This document shows positions 55,144 through 64,000 of a stretch of 64,000 nucleotides of DNA, piece by piece. Position 1 is the first letter of the stretch. Every line of letters starts with the position of its first letter. Made by a program: the position numbers and the translations under genes. The notes below the pieces were generated by a model. The model saw nothing but the letters and a program-made list of their open reading frames with translations. It did not search any database and had not been told where the DNA came from. The DNA comes from Silene latifolia. Taxonomy: Eukaryota; Streptophyta; Magnoliopsida; Caryophyllales; Caryophyllaceae. Where the stretch lies: assembly GCF_048544455.1 (NCBI RefSeq), contig NC_133536.1:36784652-36848651 (forward strand), in the 5' to 3' direction.

Positions 55144-56467
55144 TGTTAGGTTCATATACCTATTATTAGACTCCTCTAATAGTGAACAAATTAACTTGTT
55201 AATTATATGTTCTTTAGATCTAGTGCATGCATAACAAAATGAAAGATTTATAAGCAAACAATGTCCCTTACATTGTAAATTTCGGTTTATGGGCACAAGT
55301 AAGGTCTCCTACCTTCACTTGTTCTTGAGCTATGATGAGTATTAGGATGATCCTCCAAAGACCTCAAGTATAGAAGTCACTCCTCTTGATTGCACCCAAG
55401 ATTATCCCTTATCCCCACTAAATAATATTTGCTAGATATTTGTTTAGTAGTTTACCTTAAAATTGATTACTAATACTCCTATATTACACTAATAATATTA
55501 GTAATTTGATTGAACAATTTGAATCAAACTTCTCAAGTTTTTGAGGAAAAAACTATGAACAAGAGAGAGGTTTTTGCATGTTGCATATTTTGAGAATATG
55601 ATAGAAGGAAAAATAAGAACAAAAGCTCTTCCAACTCTAAAGTGGTCCGGCCCTATGCTCTTAATAAGAGCAATTTTTTCTTCTCAAAACTCTTTTACAA
55701 ATGCTTTATTGATAGTCTCATATATGGTAGAGTGAGTATGACAAGTGTTGTGGTTGTCATAAGCTTTTTAGACAAAATAGAAGACATAGGACAAGTGTCC
55801 TATATCCTCTAAAAAAACGGTCCAATGCTCTTATTATGGTCCATTTTTGTCTTATAATATTTGTCCCACAAATGCTTATATGTCTTATATTTAATTATCT
55901 TACATAATTAAATATTAATTTGATCATACAACAATTATGAGACAAATTAATAAATATATATTCACTCAACTTATTGAGTAATATTTTAACATTATATCAA
56001 CATATAATGGGTCCCATAATAGCTAGTTAGTTAAATTTACAACCTCTTGTAAATGTAAATAACCAATTACCTCCACCTCGAAACTTTTATAAAACCTCAA
56101 AATAATTTAGTGAATTAACATATTAATCCACTAAATATGATCTTATTTAATCACATTATAATAAGATACATATTTCCTCTCATTAAAAATAAATTGTTCA
56201 TTTTTAAGGAATTAATCAATTTGTATCGACATACAATTAATTAACTTTATAGATAAGGGCATCATCCTTTAGGTGTGACCTTAAGGGATCAACTGACCAC
56301 CACCGTCCCACGACATTAACGTCAAACTCTAGCAAGCCAATCGTTACCGATTAATGTTGATCAGTTGACTATATAATTGAATCATCTCTTACGTATTCTT
56401 TATATGAGATTTAATTATGATATTAAATCATGTGATCGCACTATTGTTGAGGACACATTTCCCAACA
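55144..56467 (-). repeat. 5' LTR of the Copia element
   Basis: A 1,324-bp partner of 47781-49105. Confidence 0.95.
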
Positions 56468-57378
56468 GACCATTTGACTTTACCAAAGTCAAACCCGTCC
56501 CCTTTATCTTCATAATTCACCACCTTCACCATTTTTGGCCCATCACCATGTTTCGTCATCACCACGACCACCATTCATCAACAACACCATTTTCGTGCAA
56601 CATCCGCATCTCCATTTTCGACCTCCTCTTCACTTACAACTCAAGCAGCCGCACATCCATCATCACTATCCCATTTCACCCCTGCATCATCACTACAACA
56701 AACCACCATTGTTCCTACACTCCAACACCAAGCAACCCCGCATCATTTCATCACCAGCCACCATTCACACACCAATTTCATTTTACCATCATCACCATCA
56801 TGCTCAACCATGCTGCATCACCATTATCAATCAGCCACCATGAAACAAATAGCCCGACATCAATACGTCCCCTACCTCTCGCCTTCTCCTCTACTTCATC
56901 GTCATCATACAATAATACACAGCAGCAGCAGCAACAACAACCACGACTCATTTCCATCATCATGCTTCATCATGAAAATTGGAAACAATTGTTTTCCAGA
57001 CGGCCCACCGGCTGCCGCCCTCATTACTGGCTGGGAATACATGAAATATTCCCCTTTTGTTTAAGATAACTCCCAGACGGTCCCTCACTGGCCGCCGGCA
57101 GCCCAGCTCCCAACTCGCATAGATCTCAAATGGATCCTCTGCCGGTCAACCGTCTGCCTGTCACCTCACCGGCTCACATACCCTATTAATTCAACCTCTT
57201 TTTTCCAGGGGATTCCCTGCCGGTCATCCACCGACGGATGGTGGACAGGCTGGGAGAACATATGCTGCTTGGTGTCCGTTGATTCTGTCCCTTTGTTTTG
57301 TTTTTGTTTTGTTTATTCCTTTTCCCATTTTTTTTGTTCAAGTACCGTGTATTTGGGTTGAAGGTGAGGGAGGTTTAG

Positions 57379-57379
<1 letters not shown>

Positions 57380-57450
<71 letters not shown>
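57380..57450. repeat. (TTA)n microsatellite at the Athila LTR break
   Basis: About 23 TTA units. The left Athila LTR has a short imperfect TTA tract at the same place (30630-30700), so this one is an expansion within the LTR. Confidence 0.9.
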
Positions 57451-59340
57451 TTTTTTTTTTTTTTTTTTTTTATTTTTTTTTTTGCAGAAAAGCAATGGAT
57501 CTTATTCATTCAAGAAAAGAAGTAAAGTACAAGACCCGGTCCAAACCTTTCCTACAAGGAGACCAGTATAGTCCCCTACAAGAAAAAAGAAAACCTAAAA
57601 GATAACCTAAGAGAGTTATAAGCCATACAAACGAAGGTTTACAACTTTCTTAATAACAATACAAAGAGTTTCAGGGGATGATTGAATCCCTCTAAATATC
57701 CTATTGTTCCTCTCCTTCCACAGAAAGTAAAGGAGAGCCATAAGACTAGCCCCCTGCTTGCTTGTTCTTCGAGTAGAGAGGAAACCCTGCAACACAGCTG
57801 CAAGCAGAACTGAGGTAACAGAAAAATGAGCCCAATTTGCAATATCCATAAGCACAGTCCTAGAATATGGGCAAGCAAAGAAGAGATGTAGCAGGTCTTC
57901 AGAGCAACACTCACATAAAGCACATCTATTCACCAAATATAGACCACGAGAAATAAAACGATCAACAGTGGGCAAACCATTCTGCAAGACTAACATACCA
58001 ATGAAAGAATGCTTAGGATGGCAGCCAGCATTAAAAACCAGAGAGGACAATTCCCCGGGGCACCCCTAGCACGGATAACATCATACATTGCACTAGTATC
58101 ATACTTCCCATGGGAAGTATAGTTCTGCAGCAACAGGATGGCCTGATCAGGGGACCCAGCAGTCCTAAGGAGAAGATCTCTCATCTTGAGCACATTGTTC
58201 CAATACCAGGACTGGGAGATAGTTTGAGTAGCATCCCAGAAGCAATCACCTTTAAGCACATAAGCATGAACCCACTTAGCCCAGATACACTGAGGTCTAT
58301 AGAAAAGCTTCCATACCCATTTCAGCATCTGTGAGCAATTCCAACTAAGGACTTCTTTTATACCTATCCCCCCCTCTAATTTAGGGGAGCATAGTAACTG
58401 CCATTTCATAAAAACATGCCTTCTAGCACCCTCTTTAATACCCCAGAGGAAATCCTTACATAGCTTTGCAATTTTCTTGGCAATACCCTTAGGTAAAAGC
58501 ACACTGGCCCCCCAAAAATTATTCAGTCCAAAAATGACAGAATTAATCAGGAGTGCCTTACCTGCATAGCTGAGGCTATGATTGGCCCATTGCATAACCC
58601 TTCCTTTAATCTTGTCCAAGAGAGGCTGGTACATGTCTTGAGTGATTCTAGCATTAAACAAAGGAAGCCCCAGATACCTAAAAGGGAAAGCCCCCAGACT
58701 ATATCCAGTAGCATCCAGGATAAGGTGCTTAACCTCATCAGCAACCCCCCCCATGTATAAGTCGGTTTTGGCGGGGTTAGCATGCAAAACCGAGTAATCG
58801 CTAAACTTGTCCAAACACGAGCAAAGACCTTAACGAAGGTAAGTCTCCTCTAGTGAAGATTAATAAGTCGTCAAGAAAAAACAAGGTGTGTAAGATTAAG
58901 TCGCACACACTTAGGGTGATAAGAAAAGTTAACCTCCCTAGGTAGCTTCCTTAAGAGTCTAGACAACACCTCCATACAAATGACAAAAAGATAGGGGGAC
59001 AAGGGATCCCCTTGTCTAAGCCCACACTTACCAGGGAAAAAACCCTTGACCTCTCCATTAATAAGCAAAGAATAGTGGGGGGAGGTCACACAAGCCATAA
59101 TCCAATCAACAAACCTAGTAGGAAAGTTGAGATAAAGAAGACTATCTTTAAGAAAACACCAGTTAACAGAATCAAAAGCTTTCCTTATATCTACCTTAAG
59201 AAGGCATCTGGGAGTAAGGTAAGCACGACCATATTTAGAGACTAACTCATGAGCCAACATAGTGTTATCAAAGATATCCCTATTAGCCACAAAAGCAACC
59301 TGTTCAGGGCCAATGATGGAATCAAGGACAGATTTTAACC
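57451..59340 (-). mobile_element. L1-type LINE, 5'-truncated
   Basis: The minus-strand element ends in a long A tract (plus T-run 57451-57483) and begins within the reverse transcriptase domain at NRLKSVLD next to a TTA array. Its order is reverse transcriptase, then a zinc-binding domain. The endonuclease and ORF1 are missing. Confidence 0.85.
57616..59340 (-). pseudogene. L1 reverse transcriptase and zf-RVT remnant
   Basis: Frame 1 (to about 58871) has the fingers/palm motifs GPEQVAFVANRDI, KVDIRKAFDSVNW and GLRQGDPLSPYLF. A one-base change in a T run at about 58868-58880 shifts the frame at the catalytic Phe-x-Asp-Asp motif itself. Frame 2 (57990-58814) continues with HANPAKTDLY and YLGLPLF, then breaks again near 58050. 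Frame 3 (57616-58050) carries the zf-RVT domain (CALCECC, HLFFACPYS) and the terminal LWKERNNRIF motif. Clearly inactive. Confidence 0.85.
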
Positions 59341-59595
<255 letters not shown>

Positions 59596-62480
59596 GGATG
59601 CGAGCAGCTTTCATTAAATGAATAATAAAAGTTTACATGAAATTGGTGGGGAGCCGAGATACAATCTGGGCTCCCACACCCTTAGCAATAGCAAAGCTAA
59701 GTCTAGTAAAAATGTAAGCGGCCACTCGAGCCCCCGCATCCTGAGATACCGAGAATTTCTGGATCCGCTTGAGCAAGGCAACAGCATCCGAACCCAGCTC
59801 CCCAAGTGAAGAGAAAGAGAAAGGAAGGAAACCATAACCTGCCACCACACACAAATCCCCATACTTAGCACACTTTCGCTGAGCAGCATCAGCGACAACT
59901 AGGCCAGGCACAAAATCCGACATTCCGGTCTGAGTCAAAGGAGAAGAACCTGTCAAGTCAACGCACACATCACGCCCCCTGTCCCAAGAATAAAGCAATA
60001 AATCCGTAGGACGAAGAGAGCCACCATGTCCATCAACCAAACCGATATCAACCTCCTTTCCCGCAGTGATACCAGATCTATAGCAGATGTCGAAAAGAGT
60101 ATCCCGGACAAGGTTATGCCGATGTTTAACGCCTACAGTACCGGTACAAGAAACAGCGTGGTCCCTTAAAACATCCTCAGCAAAACCCGAGAGCAAGCCG
60201 GACAGGGCCTAGATACCGTGAATAACGGAACACCCAGACGATACCCCAGCACACTACGGTAGGTCCTCCCGTTCATAGTTTGACCCAACCACGAGATAGG
60301 AACCGCACGTAACCAATCAGAGGAGTGAGAACCCTGCCGAGACTGCCATAAAGCAAGCTGGTGTGGTGTCAAAGAGAAAACAGACTCTGATATAGCAGCA
60401 ACCGTCGCGAAATAAATATCTGCCAATTTCTTCATAAGTTTGGGGGCAGCAATTTCACTAGGGTTACCTAAAATACCAGATCCTGTAGTCATAGTAAACA
60501 CCTGCGCGACATCATCAAAAGCAGGGCCAGCAGCTACAATACCAGAAGGGCCGAGGAGCTTAGCCTGCAAACTAGCAGACTGCAAACGGGACGCAATAAA
60601 AGCATAAAATAAAATATCTCCCGCCGCATAGACACCAAGACCACCAAGCTGAAAAGGGAAAGTAGCAAGGCGCCACTGCCAATCCCGAAAACCCGGTCCT
60701 GACGCGGTGACAATACGTTCCAAGCTAGAACGAAGAGCGGTATCAAAAGGAAGATGAACAGACCCAAAAACACTAGGGGAACAAGTACGAAGTGAGAAGT
60801 AGAGCTTGGAAATACCAGTACAAGCCCGAAGAAGAAGCAACTCACATTGCGGGTCCTCAATCCTCGCAACCAAATCCATTAGCTCAATGGTCTTGGTTAC
60901 TCTCTTCGCCACAATCTCACTGCTAAAATCAGAAGAAGCACTAACAGGTCCACCCAAAACAGTAACACCACGCAAAGGCCGAGAAATAGAAGGAGGGAAA
61001 ACCCCAGGAAGTCGACTCCGAGGATCCTCAACAGGCCAAAAGACCCCCGTCTTGGAGACATTAAGATGCAATCCAAAATGAGGGCCATCCACCATAATCA
61101 AATCCAAGACCTTCCTTACCTCCATAGTATCACCCACGATGGTGCCATCATCTAAGTACCACGCCTGCAAAGTGAGGTCAAAAGTGTCCCGGATCTTGCA
61201 AACTAAAGGATGCAAAACCAAAGCGAAAAGCAAAGGGCCCAACGGATCTCCCTGCTGAACACTCTGATAAGACCACAAGCAGTGTTCCCTATAAAAAAGG
61301 CGGGCCAGGCTAGAATAACAAAACTCCACCCAACGGGAGAGAGCCGGGCAACGACAGCGGACCTCCTGTAGCATGGTCGAATGATCAACAAGGTTGAACG
61401 TATTCTGGAAATCAACCAGCAACATAGAAAGCCCCACCCGAGTCCCCCGAGCCTCAATGAGCCGGTTCAAGGCATGCAAGATAGCCTCTCCTCCACCGGA
61501 CACGCCCACCCCGAACTGAAGCCCATCAAAATAAGAAGATAAAGACGGACCAACCATAGAAGCACCAACCTTAGAGACAAGCCGTCTCCAGACCGTACCA
61601 ACAGCAATATGACGAACCCCGCCACCCGGTTTAATGAGTGGCGTGAGAGGGGCGCTGGCAATGTACTCACCCAGAGGAAGAGGACACCGGTCCTCAAGAA
61701 AAAGATCAACCACCCTAGTAATAGAAGTGATCAAATCATCGGAGATAGCCACAACAGCGCCACTCAAACAGTCCATAAGGTGCTGGGCACGAAAACCATC
61801 CCTACCACAGGAAGTACCACGAGGGAAGCTCCGAATCATATCCAAGACCACAGCCGAAGAAGCGACCAGAGGATGATGATCCCCAGACAGAGGAGACAAT
61901 GAAGGAGGCGGGGCGACATGATGCTTCTCACGCAGGGCCACAAGAGTGGCATCGGAGTAGGGAGCGACCCCAGAGGAAGAAAGCACCCGGACAGCAGCAG
62001 TATAATGGCCATCAGAAATCTTCCGCCGACATTCACGGAGGTTAAGCTCACTCAAATCCAGATCCTCATCCACAGAAAATGAAGAAGGACCCTCATCAAA
62101 ACACTCCTGTAACAACTGCAAACCTCCCCCAGGTGCCCCCCAAGCAAGGATAGCCCTGACAATTCTCTCCTCCTGATGCTGACGCCAAATAGCAGTCCGA
62201 CACTCATGATTACTCCGAGGAGCGAAAGTCTTGAGCAAAAAAAGTGGTAGAACAAGCAAACGAACCCAGCGGGAGAGATCACTAGGGGCATAAAAACCGC
62301 ATCCAAGGCCCCTTTCAAAGCCCGAGCAAACCCAAGACGGCACTTAGGAGGAATAGATTTCACGGTGTGAAGGCCTAAAGACAATAAACGATCCAGCGAA
62401 GATATAGACCACTGAACGAGCTCTATACTATCATCAGAAGAAACTGAAGTAGAAGGAGCCAAAAGTCTCGGAGCACCTAG
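59596..62480 (-). mobile_element. Non-LTR retroelement with R2-like C-terminus, 5'-truncated
   Basis: On the minus strand it has a reverse transcriptase with a C-terminal Cys/His and endonuclease-like region, and its 3' end runs into the TTA (antisense ATA) array, which could be its tail. There are no LTRs and no upstream APE endonuclease. At its 5' side it abuts LTR-like sequence near 62480. Confidence 0.7.
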
Positions 62481-62492
62481 ACCAAAACACAA
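59633..62492 (-). pseudogene. Reverse transcriptase with CCHC and restriction-like endonuclease-like tail
   Basis: The main frame (60166-62343, 725 residues) has reverse transcriptase motifs A (LLVDFQNTFNLVD, about 308-320), B (QQGDPLGPLLF, about 363-373) and C (AWYLDDG, about 394-400). The thumb-like part follows, then CPAC at its end. A one-base loss in a T run near 60175 moves the frame to 59633-60196, which supplies the His and Cys of a C-C-H-C cluster (DHAVSC), the motif HRHN, and RPTD...CVDLT at about 62-82. That arrangement resembles the zinc knuckle and PD-(D/E)XK endonuclease of R2-type elements. A second frameshift near 62295 joins an upstream frame (62290-62492) ending PPKCRLGFARALKG. 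I know a family of plant predicted proteins of this shape, but its clade is not clear to me. Confidence 0.7.
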
Positions 62493-63515
62493 TTTATAAC
62501 TTCACCAACAACTCTACAATTAGTAAGGAGGCAAGTAAAGGTCGGATCCTAAGGGACGGGAATTGAGATGAGATTTCTATTGCAACTAGTGGTGTCTAAG
62601 GGTGTCACAATTGGGGTTTGAAGTAAAAGATCACTAAACTAAATATCAATGAGAGTAAACAAGCAAGATGAATTAAAAGGGATGTAAACAATTTAAAAAA
62701 AGCACTAGGGTGTCATGGGGTCATAGGAGATTCATGGGAATTGATCATACAAACATATTCTCAAATTATAAGCAAGCAATTATTATTGTGATGGATCGAG
62801 TTGGTTTATATCTTACAATCCTAGGAATTTGGGTCCCGGAGCCGAATCGATTAGATTGTACAACACCTACAAGTCGACTTAATCTTCCCTACTCAACAAT
62901 ATGCATGGTCTAATGAGACTCGAGTTGGTTTATGTCTTACAAGTCTCATTGAAAAGATAGGTGATGGGTAAAAAATGTAAGGATTCATAGGCTCGCATTT
63001 CATCAAACATAACATGTGCATAAGTTGAGATCACAACAAGCAAGCAAATAAACTATGAAAGCATATTAATTTAAGCATGAATCATTCCCCATGTTGGTTT
63101 CCCCTAATTACCCATTAACCCTAGCTAAGGAAACTACTCACTTATTATCATGTTGAACATGCTAGCAAGGTTGTCAATCATACCAACAAAGTAAAACATG
63201 ATGAATAAATGAAAATAATTAACAATAATTATAAAGGGATTAAGAGAATTATACATACTAATTATTCCAATAATAAAGAAAAGAATAAAAGAAGTACTTG
63301 ATGCTTGATTGGAAGGTTGTCAATCTCCCAATAATAACCCAAATAATCTTCAATTACCCAAAATAAAGGATGAACAAGAGAGAGAGATTAAGGAAATAAA
63401 ACTTGTATTAAAACTTGATTAAATATTGATTACAAAATTAAAGAGAGATTTGATTGATATTAACTACACTAAAGATTGCTAAGAAGAACATGCTCTTCTA
63501 ATTAGACTAATGGGG

Positions 63516-63524
63516 TATTTATAG
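63516..63524 (-). promoter_or_regulatory. TATA box of the LTR-like region
   Basis: CTATAAATA on the minus strand, followed by CCCCATTAG. It fits a retroelement U3 promoter reading toward lower coordinates. Confidence 0.45.
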
Positions 63525-63589
63525 TGGGGATTAGGTACATAAATTAGGGTTTACTAAGGGCTTAAATGACGATTAAGTCCTTGAGGAAT

Positions 63590-63860
63590 CGCCGGTCTCT
63601 AGGGAGACTCCGGTCTCTTTTTCGCCGGTCTTAGAAAAAGATGTGCATCCTTCCTTGAAGCTTGTAGAAGACGAAAGTACTGTCTGGGAATCCGGGCGTT
63701 TTTGGCACGGGACGGGCGGATTTGGGACCTTCTGGACGGGCGTCCAGAGGGGGAAGACGGGCGTCTTGTGGAGGTTTTGCCCGGGCGTCCAGCTGAGGAA
63801 GACGCTCGGATTGTGGGTGAGGGACGGGCGTCTTCAGGGCAATCCGCACGGATTGTCAAA
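63590..63860. repeat. GC-rich degenerate GACGGGCGTC repeats
   Basis: Within an otherwise AT-rich region, words such as GACGGGCG, CCGGGCGTCC, GACGGGCGTCTT and ACGGGCGTCTTC recur every 20-40 bases. All six frames are open for 70-85 codons because of the composition, so the ORFs here are not evidence of genes. Confidence 0.6.
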
Positions 63861-64000
63861 CAGTTTCATTCCTTCTTCTTTTCTTCCTTTTTCTTCATAA
63901 AATCCTTGAGGATTTCCTTGGGGATGCAAGGATCTTTTCTCATCATTGCCCATCTACTATAGTATGTACAAAGGCCTTCTAATCTTGTCTCTCCTTGATG

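Larger units (their letters stand above)
47781..56467 (-). mobile_element. Copia LTR retrotransposon with decayed pol
   Basis: LTRs at 47781-49105 and 55144-56467 start TGTTAGGTTCATATACC and end TTTCCCAACA on the plus strand and are nearly identical. The duplication GACCA flanks the element (47776-47780 and 56468-56472). On the minus strand the primer site AGTGGTATCAGAGCAT abuts the 5' LTR and GGACAAGTGGGAGAT abuts the 3' LTR, the usual Copia ends. The 6.0 kb interior keeps a short gag frame and recognisable but stop-ridden reverse transcriptase. Confidence 0.92.
29180..57378 (+). mobile_element. Athila-like Gypsy element with gag-protease only, heavily nested
   Basis: The left LTR is 29180-31879. 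A tRNA-Asp primer-binding site follows, then gag and protease remnants up to 35391, the 3' internal part 44264-47481 with a purine tract AGTGTGGGGAGATT, and the right LTR from 47482. The right LTR is interrupted by a Copia element (47781-56472) and ends, truncated, at a TTA microsatellite near 57378. Reverse transcriptase, RNase H and integrase are absent from both internal pieces, so without its insertions the element would be about 11-12 kb and non-autonomous. It was the target of the Tekay-like element, the Copia element and a hAT MITE, so it is older than these. Confidence 0.85.
47482..57378 (+). repeat. 3' LTR of the Athila-like element, interrupted and truncated
   Basis: The LTR occupies 47482-47780 and resumes at 56473 after the Copia insertion (GACCA duplicated). 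Compared with the left LTR it lacks about 250 bases (left 29745-29995), and it ends at the TTA tract. The downstream 1.2 kb of the LTR is absent from the window. Confidence 0.85.
62485..64000 (-). repeat. LTR-like region of a further Gypsy element
   Basis: No ORF is supported. On the minus strand a TATA box CTATAAATA (plus 63516-63524) is followed by leader-like sequence. Near 62490-62560 the reading GGATCCGACCTTTACTTG, TAATTGTAGAGTTGTTGG, TTATAAATTGTGTTT resembles the 3' part of LTRs of Tat/Athila-type Gypsy elements in plants. The retroelement at 59596-62480 seems to have inserted into it. Neither LTR boundary is in the window. Confidence 0.5.

Noticed and set aside
57279-57605. ORF with long poly-Tyr and poly-Phe
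   Set aside because: Translation of the TTA and T tracts at the LTR/LINE junction; no gene features.
60534-62051. Other ORFs of 60-111 codons on both strands
   Set aside because: They overlap the 725-codon reverse transcriptase frame in GC-rich sequence and show no motif of their own.

Overview
This window looks like nuclear DNA of a flowering plant. The evidence is a seven-exon plant diaminopimelate decarboxylase gene with a chloroplast-type N-terminus, a DUF4408/DUF761 plant protein, and several plant transposon classes: Athila-, Tekay- and Reina-type Gypsy, Copia, L1, CACTA, hAT, Mutator-like and Stowaway elements. The mix of small elements, with recurring TACGGAGTA-type remnants, would fit a eudicot such as a member of Caryophyllales, but that placement is a weak inference.

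Layout. 1-493: the 3'-truncated start of an F-box-like gene (minus strand), followed by about 7 kb of gene-poor DNA with degenerate tandem repeats, a hAT MITE and a SINE. 7.6-9.4 kb: a non-autonomous CACTA transposon with a small internal ORF that has its own TATA box. 9.8-10.6 kb: a Mutator-like foldback MITE next to a Stowaway MITE. 12.1-12.8 kb: an intact DUF4408/DUF761 gene (plus) whose core promoter is tandemly duplicated. 16.0-24.5 kb: the diaminopimelate decarboxylase gene (minus), assembled here from seven exons. Its sixth intron carries a 4.1 kb Reina-like Gypsy element, so the last exon lies 5.2 kb from exon 6. 24.7-28.2 kb: an L1 RNase H fragment and a truncated Copia element that is itself split by another LTR.

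From 29.2 to about 57.4 kb there is one large Athila-like LTR element that has gag and protease but no reverse transcriptase or integrase. It begins exactly where a duplicated scrap of decarboxylase exon 1 ends. Two complete LTR elements are nested in it, both on the minus strand and both with 5-bp target duplications: a coding-free Tekay-like element (35.39-44.26 kb) and a Copia element with a decayed pol (47.78-56.47 kb). A hAT MITE lies in its 3' internal part. The right Athila LTR is lost at a TTA microsatellite. Beyond that point come an L1 fragment (frameshifted at the RT active site), a 255-bp TTA array, and an unusual non-LTR retroelement whose C-terminus resembles the zinc-knuckle plus restriction-like endonuclease arrangement of R2-type elements. 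The window ends in an LTR-like region of a further element.

Only three protein-coding host loci are supported: the F-box-like gene, the DUF4408/DUF761 gene and the decarboxylase. A fourth ORF inside the CACTA element may be cargo. Almost everything else is nested transposon sequence, and each LTR element whose content can be judged lacks functions it would need to move on its own.
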